Shown here: positions 26,285 through 35,875 of the stretch, piece after piece | Numbering within the stretch: the stretch's first letter is position 1 | How the letters are laid out: the number at the start of each line of letters is the position of its first letter | Assembly (NCBI RefSeq): GCF_016907895.1 | Contig: NZ_JAFBCV010000019.1 | Coordinates: forward strand, 1 to 57,167 | DNA from: Shouchella xiaoxiensis | GTDB lineage: Bacteria; Bacillota; Bacilli; Bacillales; Bacillaceae_D | Reading direction: 5' to 3' | Length of the DNA stretch: 57,167 bases | Program-made: the position numbers and the translations under genes | The notes under the pieces: generated by a model | What the model saw: the letters and a program-made list of their open reading frames with translations, nothing else | Told to the model about the DNA's origin: nothing | The model's database searches: none

Positions 26285-27646
26285 TTAGTAAGGTGGAGCA
26301 GCACTTTCATCATGACGACGATCCAAATTTACGAATTTGTTGTATTCTTTTACGAAAGCTAATTCGACCGTACCAACAGGACCATTTCGCTGCTTGGCAA
26401 TAATGATTTCAATAATGTTTTTGTTCTCAGACTCTTTGTCATAGTAATCATCGCGGTATAAGAAGGCTACGATATCCGCATCCTGCTCAATACTCCCTGA
26501 TTCACGGATATCGGACATCATTGGACGTTTGTCCTGCCGAGACTCAACCCCACGCGAAAGCTGAGACAAAGCGATAACAGGGACCTCAAGTTCTCTTGCG
26601 ATCGCTTTAAGCGTTCTCGAGATCTCCGACACTTCCTGCTGCCGGTTCTCTCCACCCCGTCCGTTTCCTTGAATAAGCTGAAGATAATCAATTAAAATCA
26701 TACCTAAGCCTTTATCTTGCTTTAATCGTCTGCACTTCGCTCGAATATCGCCAACTTTTACACCAGGCGTATCATCAATATAAATACCTGCCTTTGAGAG
26801 AGACCCCATTGCCATTGATAGCTTTTGCCAATCTTCCTCTTCTAATGCCCCAGTTCTCATGCGCTGGGCATCAATGTTGCCCTCAGCACACAACATCCTG
26901 GTCACAAGCTGACTAGCACCCATCTCAAGAGAAAAGATCGCGACGTTCTCATCTGTTTTTGTCGCAACATTCTGGGCAATATTAAGGGCAAACGCTGTTT
27001 TACCAACCGAGGGACGTGCTGCAACAATAATTAAATCGTTTCGCTGGAATCCAGCTGTCATTGTATCAAGCTCAGAAAATCCAGTTGCAATACCGGTAAT
27101 TTCTCCACGCGTTTGTTGGAGGATTTCAATACGATCATATGTCTCAAGTAGGACGTCTTTTATCGCCACAAAATTGCTTGTGTTTTTTTGCTGAGCAACC
27201 TCGAGAATCGTTTTTTCAGCTTGATCGAGGATTGAATCCACTTCTTCTTCGCTCGCATAACCTTCTTTAACGATATCCGAGGCAACGCGAATGAGTCTCC
27301 GTAGAAGCGCTTTTTCCTCAACAATTCGACTATAATATTCAATATTTGAAGCTGTTGGAACAGAGTCCGCCAAATCAGATAAGTAAGCAACCCCACCAAT
27401 TTCATCTAACCATTTGCGACTTTGCAATTCAGATGTAACGGTAACTAAATCAACAGGTTCTCCTTTTTCTCCAATATCAAGCATCACTTCATAAATGCGC
27501 TGATGGCTCGCTCGATAGAAGTCTAGCGGCATTAGCTTTTCACTAGCAGTTGTTAACGCATGATCTGCTAAAAAAATAGCCCCGAGCACCGCTTGTTCAG
27601 CTTCAATATTCTGTGGTGGCGTCCGGTCGTTAAGAAGGTCACTCAT
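26285..27646 (-). CDS. dnaC: Replicative DNA helicase (DnaB family; DnaC in Bacillus)
   Basis: Hexameric helicase of the replisome. The 453-residue protein has the DnaB N-terminal domain (PPQNIEAEQAVLGAIF), the Walker A ARPSVGKTAFALN (about residues 211-223), Walker B MILIDYLQL, and SQLSRGVESR with RESGSIEQDAD. Start ATG at 27646. It follows rplI after a hairpin, and purA starts 118 bp downstream under its own promoter. Confidence 0.97.
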   Translation of the reverse strand: MSDLLNDRTPPQNIEAEQAVLGAIFLADHALTTASEKLMPLDFYRASHQRIYEVMLDIGEKGEPVDLVTVTSELQSRKWLDEIGGVAYLSDLADSVPTASNIEYYSRIVEEKALLRRLIRVASDIVKEGYASEEEVDSILDQAEKTILEVAQQKNTSNFVAIKDVLLETYDRIEILQQTRGEITGIATGFSELDTMTAGFQRNDLIIVAARPSVGKTAFALNIAQNVATKTDENVAIFSLEMGASQLVTRMLCAEGNIDAQRMRTGALEEEDWQKLSMAMGSLSKAGIYIDDTPGVKVGDIRAKCRRLKQDKGLGMILIDYLQLIQGNGRGGENRQQEVSEISRTLKAIARELEVPVIALSQLSRGVESRQDKRPMMSDIRESGSIEQDADIVAFLYRDDYYDKESENKNIIEIIIAKQRNGPVGTVELAFVKEYNKFVNLDRRHDESAAPPY

Positions 27647-27679
27647 ACGACATACTCCTTTTTGGTTGATAACGGAAAG

Positions 27680-27707
27680 GAAGCTGACTCATTCTTGAGC
27701 CAGCTTC
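27680..27707 (-). terminator. Hairpin between rplI and dnaC
   Basis: GAAGCTGACTC (27680-27690) pairs with GAGCCAGCTTC (27697-27707), one mismatch, 6-base loop. The following T run is short, so it may only reduce read-through into dnaC. Confidence 0.6.
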
Positions 27708-27714
27708 ATCCAGT

Positions 27715-28158
27715 CTACACTTCTTTTACATGTACATTTACAATAGCTGTCACGTCTGAATGAATTTTTATCGGCACCTTTGTATAGCCTAGCGAACGAA
27801 TTGGGTCATCCAGTTGAATTTTGCGCTTGTCGATTTTTTTTACTTCTTTTGCAAGTGCTTCAGCAATTTGCTTTGTTGAAACGGCACCAAATAAGCGGCC
27901 ACCCTCACCTGCTTTTGCAGGAATTGTAATCGTAATTTTTTCAAGCTCTTCCTTGAATGCTTTTGCTTCATCTAGTTCAGCCTGCACTTTTTTCTCATTG
28001 CTTTTCTTCTGAGCTTCTAGATCTTTTACATTACCTGTTGTTGCTTCTTTAGCGAGATTGTTTGGCAACAGATAGTTACGTGCATACCCTTCTGCTACGT
28101 TTTTCGTTTCGCCTTTTTTGCCTTTTCCTTTAACGTCTTGTATGAAAATAACTCTCAT
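27715..28158 (-). CDS. rplI: 50S ribosomal protein L9
   Basis: 147-residue L9 with the N-terminal rRNA-binding domain ([33 protein letters not shown]), a long connecting helix and the C-terminal domain ([17 protein letters not shown]). The ATG at 28158 has GAGGGG 6 nt upstream; the frame extends further but without family similarity. It begins one base after the gdpP stop, so translation is coupled. Confidence 0.96.
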   Translation of the reverse strand: MRVIFIQDVKGKGKKGETKNVAEGYARNYLLPNNLAKEATTGNVKDLEAQKKSNEKKVQAELDEAKAFKEELEKITITIPAKAGEGGRLFGAVSTKQIAEALAKEVKKIDKRKIQLDDPIRSLGYTKVPIKIHSDVTAIVNVHVKEV

Positions 28159-28159
28159 G

Positions 28160-30124
28160 TTAAGCCCCTCCTTCAAATCCTTCATCAATGGCATGCTCAA
28201 GCTGTTCTTGCGCATCTTGTAGAGACAGATCTTCAAGCTGCGTCGCTGCATTGGATAAATGTCCTCCGCCACCAAGGCGTTCCATAATAACTTGTACGTT
28301 CACGTCACCTAATGACCTTGCACTCACACCAACACGCTCATCCGCTCGCCGGCACACGACAAACGATGCTTTAACGCCACTCATTGTCAATAAGGTGTCA
28401 GCCGCTTGAGCAATAATAATTTGATCGTATGCCTCTTCATCTCCAGCAATGGCAATTGCATAACCTTCACGATGAACATAGGCATTTTCCATTAGCTTAG
28501 CACGCTTTACATAGCTAGCCAAGTCTTCCTTAAGCAGCTTTTGTACAAGCGCGGTATCCGCTCCATTTGCTCGTAGAAAGGAAGCTGCGTCAAACGTCCT
28601 CGCCCCGGTTCGAACCGCAAAACTTTTCGTGTCCACCGTAATTCCAGCCAGAAGCGCTGTTGCTTCGAGACGATCCATCTTAAATTGCATCGGCTGATAC
28701 TCTAAGAGCTCCGTTACTAGCTCAGCTGTAGATGACGCATACGGCTCCATATAAACAAGAACCGGATCATGAACAAAGTCCTCACTGCGACGATGGTGAT
28801 CCAGCACAATGATGCGGTCAACCATTTGTAACAGCTTTGGTTCGATAACGAGAGACGGTTTATGTGTATCAACAACAATCAGCAGTGTCTCTTTATCAGC
28901 TAGTTGCAATGCCTCTTCCGGCGAAATAAATTGATTCCATAAGTGATCATGCTGCTTCACTTCTTCAAGCAAACGTTGAACATCCGCATTCGTATCTTCC
29001 TGGTCAAGCACAATAAACCCTTCTCGATCATTCAGATCAGCAATCTTCATCACGCCTAGAGAAGCACCAATCGCATCCATATCCGGACGCTTATGCCCCA
29101 TGACAATGACACGCTCACTTTCTTTAACAAAATCACGCAGGGCATGAGAAATGACGCGCGCCCTCACACGTGTACGCTTTTCGACAGCATTCGTTTTTCC
29201 GCCATAGAAGCGAACACGACCATTTTTCTTTTTGATCGCCACTTGGTCACCACCGCGCCCCAGTGCTAAATCAAGACTTGATTGTGCTAACAATCCGAGC
29301 TGTTTAAGCGACGTTTCTTCCGTACCAACACCAATACTTAAAGTAATTGGCACCTTCTCTTTAGCGGTAATCTCACGGATATCGTCTAATAGTTCAAAGC
29401 GATTTTCCTCAAGCAAAAGCAATGTTTTGTGATTCATAACAGCAAGAAAGCGATCGGACGATGTTCGCCTTAAGAATATATCGTAATCACTTGCCCAGTT
29501 TGTTAAGGCCGTTGTTACTTGAGCGAGCAAACGACTTCGAATTTGATCTTCCAAGCTTTGCGTAACCTCATCATAGTTATCTAGATAAATATGGGCCACG
29601 ACCGGCAACATATGGTCATAGCGCATTTGCGTTTTTTCTTTATCTGTCACATCTACAATATATAAAAGACGTTCATTTCGTTCAAACGTAAAGTAATAAT
29701 AAGATGACTCAAATGACAACGTTTCATGTGAAACATCATCTTCAATTAACGCAGGTAACTCTTCATGAAGAGCATCAATTTTCTCCCCTGCTAAACCAGT
29801 ACCGAACCGTTCATAAACAAATGGGTTTGCCCACTGTATGACCCGGTGATCATCATATAATACAATACCAATTGGCAGTTTTGAGATTGCCTCTTCACTC
29901 GCCTTATTTACGCGGTAAGACAACGTTGAGATATACATATTTAAATGTTTATCATATCGTTTTTGGGCTTTTGCATATAAAACAAGCCATACAACCAGTA
30001 ATACACCTAAAATAGCTCCAATTTCCCACTGGTTATACGTCACCCATCCAGTTAAACCTACTCCGACGATAAAGAGGATGACGACATAAAACTGATGCCA
30101 CCACGGTTTATTCCAATTAGGCAT
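28160..30124 (-). CDS. gdpP: Cyclic-di-AMP phosphodiesterase GdpP
   Basis: Membrane enzyme that hydrolyses c-di-AMP and so affects osmolyte balance and wall homeostasis. The 654-residue protein has two N-terminal membrane helices, a small PAS domain (about 85-150), a degenerate GGDEF domain (about 175-305), a DHH domain ([15 protein letters not shown] about 344-358, [14 protein letters not shown]) and a DHHA1 domain ending [18 protein letters not shown] precedes the ATG. It lies between yybS and rplI, the usual order. Confidence 0.96.
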   Translation of the reverse strand: MPNWNKPWWHQFYVVILFIVGVGLTGWVTYNQWEIGAILGVLLVVWLVLYAKAQKRYDKHLNMYISTLSYRVNKASEEAISKLPIGIVLYDDHRVIQWANPFVYERFGTGLAGEKIDALHEELPALIEDDVSHETLSFESSYYYFTFERNERLLYIVDVTDKEKTQMRYDHMLPVVAHIYLDNYDEVTQSLEDQIRSRLLAQVTTALTNWASDYDIFLRRTSSDRFLAVMNHKTLLLLEENRFELLDDIREITAKEKVPITLSIGVGTEETSLKQLGLLAQSSLDLALGRGGDQVAIKKKNGRVRFYGGKTNAVEKRTRVRARVISHALRDFVKESERVIVMGHKRPDMDAIGASLGVMKIADLNDREGFIVLDQEDTNADVQRLLEEVKQHDHLWNQFISPEEALQLADKETLLIVVDTHKPSLVIEPKLLQMVDRIIVLDHHRRSEDFVHDPVLVYMEPYASSTAELVTELLEYQPMQFKMDRLEATALLAGITVDTKSFAVRTGARTFDAASFLRANGADTALVQKLLKEDLASYVKRAKLMENAYVHREGYAIAIAGDEEAYDQIIIAQAADTLLTMSGVKASFVVCRRADERVGVSARSLGDVNVQVIMERLGGGGHLSNAATQLEDLSLQDAQEQLEHAIDEGFEGGA

Positions 30125-30153
30125 TTTGTCATCTCCTAGTCTTTTTTACTAAT

Positions 30154-31089
30154 TTATACCTTAAACCGATCACGGAATCTGAAAAGCATATCAAATGCAC
30201 CCATTAACCGAACAACAAATACAAATAAAGGCAACGTAAGTAAAATAAGGACGATCATAATCATCGAGATGATCCTTACAGCTTTATGCGTTTTTTTGAA
30301 ATGCATATAAGTCAGTAAAAAAGAGAGCCCTTGTAATACAAGGAGTATGCTCGTGACATAAAAACCTGTATCAGATACGGTCCCCATATAAGAACCTGAT
30401 TCAAACGGCATAATCATTAAGAACCAAAAAAGAAAATACATGATCAGGACTGCTTTTGGGAACTCCCACTCACGAAACGGAGGTAACTTATTATAGTCTA
30501 ATCCAACCCGATTAAAGAGAAGTGCAGAACTTCCATGCATGATAAACGCATACGCTGTTGCGAAAATCAGCATTAAAAACACCATTAATTGTTCAAGCAT
30601 TTCAAGACTTGTTTCAATAAATGCATCATCGTAGACATCAAGCCCAAACGCCTGTGCCAATTGCTGAGATTCCATTAATGATTCACGCGTTACTTTTAAA
30701 ATAGATACATCATGAATGAGAGCTAACAGTACATAGCCCATCGCAACTAATACAAATGAAACGACAATTGTCACTGTTAAACGCTCAACAGCAGATTTTT
30801 TCTTGAATTGATAATAGCCAATAGTAAAACCAATGGCAACAAAACCGAGTGGTAGAAAAAACAAACCTGTTAATAAAGCAGATAGTAAAGCCGTCATGAT
30901 TCCAGCACTACTACTCAGAACAATACCAGGTTTCAGACCGTATACTGCAGTTATATAAACAATTGGTAATGGCATCGCAACGAGTGCTAGCATATTTAAT
31001 AATGGAATACCGGATATAAATAGGATGTAAAGACCGATAAATATAACTCCATTTAATATACTCTGAGAAACAACTTTGTTTCCTTCCAA
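30154..31089 (-). CDS. yybS: YybS-family (DUF2232) membrane protein
   Basis: A 311-residue protein with about eight membrane spans (MLALVAMPLPIVYITAVYGL is the best-conserved stretch) and the loop LDVYDDAFIETSLEMLEQLM. The start is TTG at 31089 with GAGGTGA 5 nt upstream. The family shows distant likeness to substrate-specificity components of ECF transporters, but function is unproven. It sits 29 bp before gdpP. Confidence 0.85.
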   Translation of the reverse strand: MEGNKVVSQSILNGVIFIGLYILFISGIPLLNMLALVAMPLPIVYITAVYGLKPGIVLSSSAGIMTALLSALLTGLFFLPLGFVAIGFTIGYYQFKKKSAVERLTVTIVVSFVLVAMGYVLLALIHDVSILKVTRESLMESQQLAQAFGLDVYDDAFIETSLEMLEQLMVFLMLIFATAYAFIMHGSSALLFNRVGLDYNKLPPFREWEFPKAVLIMYFLFWFLMIMPFESGSYMGTVSDTGFYVTSILLVLQGLSFLLTYMHFKKTHKAVRIISMIMIVLILLTLPLFVFVVRLMGAFDMLFRFRDRFKV

Positions 31090-31237
31090 AAACTCACCTC
31101 TTCTTAAAACACTGTGTCTGTCATTTTTCCACAGTCCATCTCTATTTTATCTTAAATGCGGAGAAAGTAAAAGCAAGGCTCATTAAAAACAATTTTTAAG
31201 AAGTAAGCAATCGGTTGTGCAGATCATAAAAAAAGAA

Positions 31238-31266
31238 AAAGACACAGTGATATACACCATGTCTTT
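31238..31266 (-). terminator. Terminator of the rpsF-ssb-rpsR operon
   Basis: AAAGACA (31238-31244) pairs with TGTCTTT (31260-31266), with additional inner pairs. On the minus strand a T-rich tract follows. It starts 9 bp after rpsR. Confidence 0.85.
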
Positions 31267-31275
31267 TATCGTTCT

Positions 31276-31509
31276 TTAGTTAACATCGTTTACGTAAGGT
31301 AGTAAAGCAATTTGACGTGAACGTTTGATTGCTACAGTTAACTTACGTTGGTATTTTGCAGAAGTTCCAGTCACACGACGTGGAAGAATCTTTCCACGCT
31401 CTGAGATGAAACGCTTAAGCAAATCAACATCTTTGTAATCGATATGCGTAATTTTGTTTGCAGTGAAGAAACAAACCTTTTTACGCTTCGGACGACCGCG
31501 ACGTGCCAT
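31276..31509 (-). CDS. rpsR: 30S ribosomal protein S18
   Basis: 77-residue S18; the core [20 protein letters not shown] and [20 protein letters not shown] is typical. It binds S6 on the small-subunit platform, and the two are encoded together (rpsF-ssb-rpsR). The N-terminal part keeps one Cys of the CxxC zinc site seen in some S18 forms. 26 bp after ssb. Confidence 0.97.
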   Translation of the reverse strand: MARRGRPKRKKVCFFTANKITHIDYKDVDLLKRFISERGKILPRRVTGTSAKYQRKLTVAIKRSRQIALLPYVNDVN

Positions 31510-31535
31510 AGCTAAGCACTCCTTTCACATTTTTA

Positions 31536-32036
31536 TTAGAATGGAAGATCATCATCAGAAATATCAATCGAACCATCATTCGAGAATGGATCGTTATCAT
31601 AACCGTTTGAGCGATTTGTGTTAGAACCAGAACCTTGGTTCCCACCACTATAACCGCTACCGCTTTGAGATCCTCCTCCAAAACCAGCATTCCCTTGATT
31701 TTGGTTGTTTTGGCTATTGCGAGGTTCGAGGAATTGAACGCTTTCTGCAACGATCTCCGTTACAAAAACGCGCTTTCCTTCATTATTGTCGTAACTGCGT
31801 GTTTGAACGCGACCATCAACACCTGCAAGACTTCCTTTTTTCAAGAAGTTAGCAACGTTCTCAGCTGGTTTGCGCCATACAACACAGTTAATGAAGTCAG
31901 CTTCCCGTTCACCTTGCTGATTTGAAAACGGACGATTGACAGCTAATGTAAAATTAGCAACGGCAACTCCGTTAGGTGTGAATCGCAATTCAGGGTCACG
32001 CGTTAAGCGCCCAACAAGAACAACACGGTTTAACAA
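31536..32036 (-). CDS. ssb: Single-stranded DNA-binding protein
   Basis: 166-residue SSB: OB-fold ([38 protein letters not shown]) to about residue 105, a Gly/Ser/Asn-rich flexible linker, and the acidic tip SDDDLPF, which recruits replication and repair partners. It lies between rpsF and rpsR. Confidence 0.97.
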   Translation of the reverse strand: MLNRVVLVGRLTRDPELRFTPNGVAVANFTLAVNRPFSNQQGEREADFINCVVWRKPAENVANFLKKGSLAGVDGRVQTRSYDNNEGKRVFVTEIVAESVQFLEPRNSQNNQNQGNAGFGGGSQSGSGYSGGNQGSGSNTNRSNGYDNDPFSNDGSIDISDDDLPF

Positions 32037-32074
32037 TGCGATCCCTCCAGCCTTAACTTGTTTATTTTAAACCA

Positions 32075-32362
32075 TTATTTTTCGTCTTTTGTTACTAATA
32101 CACGGATTACATTATCGTTGATTTTAATCAAACGATTGAATTCGTTAATCGCTTCTGTGTTAGCTTGTACGCTAAGTAAAACGTAGAAACCATCTTTGAA
32201 ATCATTGATTTCATAAGCTAAACGTTTTTTACCGATCTCGTCAACCTTTAAGACTTCAGCACCGTTATCAGTGAGAACTTTGTTGTAGCGCTCAACGATT
32301 TCCTTGTTTGCTGCTTCTTCTAGGTTTGGAGCGATAATGTACATAATTTCGTACTTACGCAT
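32075..32362 (-). CDS. rpsF: 30S ribosomal protein S6
   Basis: 95-residue S6 ([20 protein letters not shown] start, [15 protein letters not shown] middle). ATG 32362 has AGGAGGTGA 6 nt upstream; a longer frame lacks family similarity. First gene of the operon. In many bacteria an S6:S18 complex binds the rpsF leader; here GCTCC/GGAGC with an adjoining CCG in the leader (32388-32416) might be such a site, but I am not sure. Confidence 0.97.
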   Translation of the reverse strand: MRKYEIMYIIAPNLEEAANKEIVERYNKVLTDNGAEVLKVDEIGKKRLAYEINDFKDGFYVLLSVQANTEAINEFNRLIKINDNVIRVLVTKDEK

Positions 32363-32442
32363 TCCAGTCACCTCCTCTTGGTCTAAGCGGCTCCATTTAT
32401 AAATAGAGCAAGGAGCAAAAATCAATTTACTCACATCATATG

Positions 32443-32471
32443 ATTATATCAGCTTCTCTATCATTGATCAA
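32443..32471 (-). promoter_or_regulatory. SigmaA promoter of rpsF operon
   Basis: Minus strand TTGATC (32471-32466), 17-bp spacer, TATAAT (32448-32443). The leader to the rpsF ATG is about 75 nt, enough for a regulatory RNA structure. Confidence 0.82.
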
Positions 32472-32704
32472 GCATCAATTCAAACCACCTACCTTTAAGA
32501 AAGAGTTTGTTCTGGAAAATTGAGAATGAGGAAAGTACGTTGAAGAAAATCTTGGGGTTACCTAATACATACTACATAAGACAATGAAATTCCTTTCGCT
32601 ATAAAAAACGATTTTTCGACAATTCCTCTTACTGCTCCATCTAGAAATCTTTAAACCTTAAGCGAATTAAGACTGCCTGCAATCTTAGTTCCTTTCATAA
32701 AAAT
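32472..32704. other. Intergenic stretch between rpsF promoter and ychF terminator
   Basis: About 230 bases with no ORF, RNA gene or clear repeat that I can support. Confidence 0.5.
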
Positions 32705-32737
32705 AAGCTGCTGAGAATAAAAGATTCTCAACAGCTT
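32705..32737 (-). terminator. Terminator of ychF
   Basis: AAGCTGCTGAGAAT (32705-32718) and ATTCTCAACAGCTT (32724-32737) form a 14-bp stem with one mismatch, followed on the minus strand by TATTTTTATG. Confidence 0.88.
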
Positions 32738-32746
32738 AATCGTTCT

Positions 32747-33847
32747 CTATACATTAAAACGGAAGTGAATTACATCTCCATCTTTAACGATATAATCTTT
32801 TCCTTCTAAACGAACACGGCCACGTTCCTTAGCAACAACCATATTCCCTGCATCAACTAAATCATCATAGGATACCGTCTCTGCACGAATAAAACCCCGC
32901 TCAAAGTCAGTATGAATAATCCCTGCTGCTTGAGGCGCTTTTGTACCGTGACGATACGTCCACGCGCGAACTTCCTGCTCTCCAGCAGTAAAGTATGTCT
33001 CTAAGCCAAGCAACGAGTATGCAGCGCGAATAAGCTGATCTAAACCAGACTCTTCAATGCCTAGCTCTTCAAGGAACATCTCTTTCTCTTCCCCTTCAAG
33101 CTCAGCAATTTCAGCTTCAATTTTTGCACAGATGACAATGACATCGCTACCCTCAGCAGCAGCGAATTCTTTCACTTGCTGTACATACTCATTATCACCA
33201 TCTGAGACTAGATCATCTTCAGAAACGTTTGCAACATACAGGACTGGTTTGCTTGTAAGCAAATGCAGCTGTTTGACAATTTTCATTTGCTCTTCATCAA
33301 AATCAATGCTTCGCGCAGGTTTTTCGTTTTCAAATGTTTCTTTTAACTGTTCAAGAACAGGTAGCTCTGCGACAGCTTCTTTATCTCTTGATTTAGCAAG
33401 CTTAGCTACGCGGCCAATCCGCTTATCAACCGATTCTAAATCTGCCAAGATCAATTCCAGATTAATGACTTCAATGTCATGTAAAGGGTTGACTCCGCCT
33501 GATACATGCGTGATGTTATCATCAGCAAAACAGCGCACAACGTGGGAAATCGCATCAACTTGTCTTATATGCGACAAGAACTTATTACCAAGACCTTCCC
33601 CCTTGCTAGCACCTTCCACAATTCCAGCAATATCCGTAAACTCAAATGCAGTTGGAATTGTTTTTTTCGGATTAACGAGCTCCGTTAATTTATCCAAACG
33701 CGCATCTGGCACTTCTACAATTCCAACATTTGGATCTATCGTACAGAAAGGATAGTTGGCTGATTCTGCACCAGCCTGTGTGATTGCATTAAACAATGTT
33801 GATTTCCCGACATTCGGTAAACCAACAATTCCAGTTGTTAAAGCCAC
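32747..33847 (-). CDS. ychF: Redox/ribosome-associated ATPase YchF (OLA1 family)
   Basis: 366-residue Obg-like P-loop NTPase. G1 is [16 protein letters not shown]4 is NVSE rather than NKxD, which explains the family's preference for ATP. The G3 segment is [20 protein letters not shown], and the protein ends in a TGS domain ([18 protein letters not shown]...[15 protein letters not shown]). Same size and position as B. subtilis YyaF. Confidence 0.95.
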   Translation of the reverse strand: MALTTGIVGLPNVGKSTLFNAITQAGAESANYPFCTIDPNVGIVEVPDARLDKLTELVNPKKTIPTAFEFTDIAGIVEGASKGEGLGNKFLSHIRQVDAISHVVRCFADDNITHVSGGVNPLHDIEVINLELILADLESVDKRIGRVAKLAKSRDKEAVAELPVLEQLKETFENEKPARSIDFDEEQMKIVKQLHLLTSKPVLYVANVSEDDLVSDGDNEYVQQVKEFAAAEGSDVIVICAKIEAEIAELEGEEKEMFLEELGIEESGLDQLIRAAYSLLGLETYFTAGEQEVRAWTYRHGTKAPQAAGIIHTDFERGFIRAETVSYDDLVDAGNMVVAKERGRVRLEGKDYIVKDGDVIHFRFNV

Positions 33848-33882
33848 TTCCGGTCACGTCCTTTTATTAAAAAAAATGAATT

Positions 33883-34077
33883 CTATTCTTCTGATGCAAG
33901 TACTTTTTTTAGTTTTTTTGAAAAGTCCCGACGCGGTAACAGTACACTATGTTGACAGCCCAAGCACTTTATCCGTACATCCATGCCCATGCGAATAATT
34001 TTCCAGCGATTATCTCCACAAGGATGAGGCTTCTTCATTTCAACCACATCATGTAGCGCAAACTCCTTCTCGGCCAC
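33883..34077 (-). CDS. DUF951 family small protein (YyzM-like)
   Basis: 64 residues with the family pattern VEMKKPHPCGDNRWKIIRMG...DVRIKCLGCQHSVLLPR. Two Cys-containing motifs (HPCG and CLGC) suggest a bound metal and nucleic-acid contact. GTG start at 34077 with GGAGG 9 nt upstream. It is nearly always next to ychF; function unknown. Confidence 0.88.
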   Translation of the reverse strand: MAEKEFALHDVVEMKKPHPCGDNRWKIIRMGMDVRIKCLGCQHSVLLPRRDFSKKLKKVLASEE

Positions 34078-34141
34078 TCTCTTCGTCCTCCTCGGGGTCT
34101 TCTGCTTGTATTATACACGAACATGTCCACGCTTTGTAGTA

Positions 34142-35185
34142 TCAATGTTTTTCCTTTGCTCCCGGGTGTTTTAAAATTGGGTATAGAAGCAACGCAGCTA
34201 GTATATACAAATTCAATACTCCATATAGCGGGTACAAAATAGAAATTAACGTGGAGAAACCGAACATCGTCATCGGTGCCATTAATGAAACAAGCAGCAA
34301 TGCAACGAGCCAGGCTGGTCCTTTCAATTTATCTTCCGTACGACTGATTAACCCAAATACGCCCGAAGTAGCCGTGGTATAGATTGCTAACCATAAAACA
34401 AGCGACATCGCTAATACCATAACAGATGGATAATGCTTTAAGATTACAAACAATGGAATCTCATAAAAAATGATCTCCTGAGCAACAGAGAGCAAAGATT
34501 CATTGTATAAATAAGAAATGATTCCGAGAAGTAGACCACTTCCTACACTTGCAATAACAATTTCTCCTCTTTGTTTAATCTGGTTACCGACCGCTCCCAG
34601 TACAGCAATAATAGGCAGGATATTTAGTGATGTAAACGTTAGTGCTGATGGCCAATTATGCTGCAAGTGTACATCAAACGTAAATGTAAACCCTATTGAG
34701 GATTCATAAACTAGTAAAACTGTTACTAAACATACAATTAAAACAGGGATTAACATCGCATTCATTTTCGTCATGCCACCTGTCCCTTTTAGGAACATTA
34801 ACACAACTAGCACACTATTTATAACGATTCCGAGCCAAAAGGGGATTTGATACACTTCTAAGGTTGCTCCAGCTCCAGCAAGCATAATAACAGTAACTGA
34901 AAATAAATAGAAAATAATCATAATATCATAGGCTTTTGCCAATCGTTTGCCTAGTACTCTCTCAAGTACAGGTAAGTAATGGCTTGTCTTTTCTTTTTTT
35001 GCGATTGTTAAAATAACTGCACAGCTGATTGAAAACAAGAATGAAAAAAGAACAATAGCTAGTCCGCTTTCAGCGCCAAAAAACTCCCACAGTTCCCTAC
35101 CTGATGCATATCCTGCACCCATAATTGTTCCCACGATAAGAAACATCCACTTAAGTCCATTTCCCCACATCTTCGTCACCCTCAT
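34142..35185 (-). CDS. YkvI-type membrane transporter (APC-like)
   Basis: A 347-residue protein with about ten membrane spans. It begins GLKWMFLIVGTIMGAGYASGRELWEFF, the substrate-loop motif of YkvI-like proteins in the amino-acid/APC superfamily. Substrate unknown. ATG 35185 has GGAG upstream; an ATG at 35170 with AGGGTGA is a close alternative. It is transcribed away from yyaC with a 72-bp gap that must hold both promoters. Confidence 0.8.
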   Translation of the reverse strand: MRVTKMWGNGLKWMFLIVGTIMGAGYASGRELWEFFGAESGLAIVLFSFLFSISCAVILTIAKKEKTSHYLPVLERVLGKRLAKAYDIMIIFYLFSVTVIMLAGAGATLEVYQIPFWLGIVINSVLVVLMFLKGTGGMTKMNAMLIPVLIVCLVTVLLVYESSIGFTFTFDVHLQHNWPSALTFTSLNILPIIAVLGAVGNQIKQRGEIVIASVGSGLLLGIISYLYNESLLSVAQEIIFYEIPLFVILKHYPSVMVLAMSLVLWLAIYTTATSGVFGLISRTEDKLKGPAWLVALLLVSLMAPMTMFGFSTLISILYPLYGVLNLYILAALLLYPILKHPGAKEKH

Positions 35186-35257
35186 ATTTTCTCCGGCATG
35201 TATAGATTGTTTGAAAATCTACTATACTGTTACTACTATGGAAAAGGAGACTAGAAT

Positions 35258-35875
35258 ATGAATAGAAACCTATGGCCTTTCAAAAAAAGATCTTCTTATC
35301 GCTTCCATGTTGAGCATGAACAGTTAATTGAGAAGCTTAGCGATCATCTGCTCGAATACTGTCGAAAACAAACAGATCGCGAACTAATCGTTGTCTGTAT
35401 TGGCACTGATCGATCAACAGGTGATGCGCTTGGCCCTTTACTGGGTACGATGCTAGCGACGACACCACTAAACTGGTTTCATGTATATGGAACTCTAGCT
35501 GAACCTATTCACGCAATAAATCTAGTTGAACGCTTAAACGCAATCCAGATTCTCCACCCAGATGCCTACATCATTGCCGTCGATGCCTGTCTCGGAAAAA
35601 GTTCAAATGTTGGTTATCTTGCTTTATCAGAAGGTGCTATAAAGCCAGGAGCTGCCATGGGAAAAGATTTGCAAGAAGTTGGCGACCTCTCTTTAACCGG
35701 TATCGTCAATGTTGGCGGCATGATGGATTTCTATATGCTGCAAAGTACACGCCTTCATGTTGTAATGGATATGGCAGAAAAAATGAACCAAGTCATTCAG
35801 CAAGTGGATGATCAATTAAGTCAACTTTTCACTTCTTTTCCGACAAAACAAAGAAGCGTCTTAAGTCAAACTTAG
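35258..35875 (+). CDS. yyaC: Sporulation protein YyaC (Gpr-related)
   Basis: A 205-residue protein similar to germination protease-fold proteins (DUF1256): ELIVVCIGTDRSTGDALGPL near residue 45-64, then IIAVDACLGK and GDLSLTGIVNVGGMMDFYML. It is made in sporulating cells in Bacillus; its exact task is unknown. AAAGGAG lies 8 nt before the ATG. It is the only plus-strand gene inside the minus-strand core. Its TAG overlaps the stop of the convergent aminotransferase gene. Confidence 0.9.
   Translation: MNRNLWPFKKRSSYRFHVEHEQLIEKLSDHLLEYCRKQTDRELIVVCIGTDRSTGDALGPLLGTMLATTPLNWFHVYGTLAEPIHAINLVERLNAIQILHPDAYIIAVDACLGKSSNVGYLALSEGAIKPGAAMGKDLQEVGDLSLTGIVNVGGMMDFYMLQSTRLHVVMDMAEKMNQVIQQVDDQLSQLFTSFPTKQRSVLSQT

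Noticed and set aside
32388-32416. S6:S18-binding RNA motif in the rpsF leader
   Set aside because: A GCTCC/GGAGC stem with a nearby CCG is present, but the fold is not clear enough to call as a separate feature.
33057-33755. Long plus-strand open frame (232 codons) opposite ychF
   Set aside because: It is antisense to a highly conserved gene, Ser-rich as expected from the reverse of ychF codons, and has no ribosome site or family likeness.
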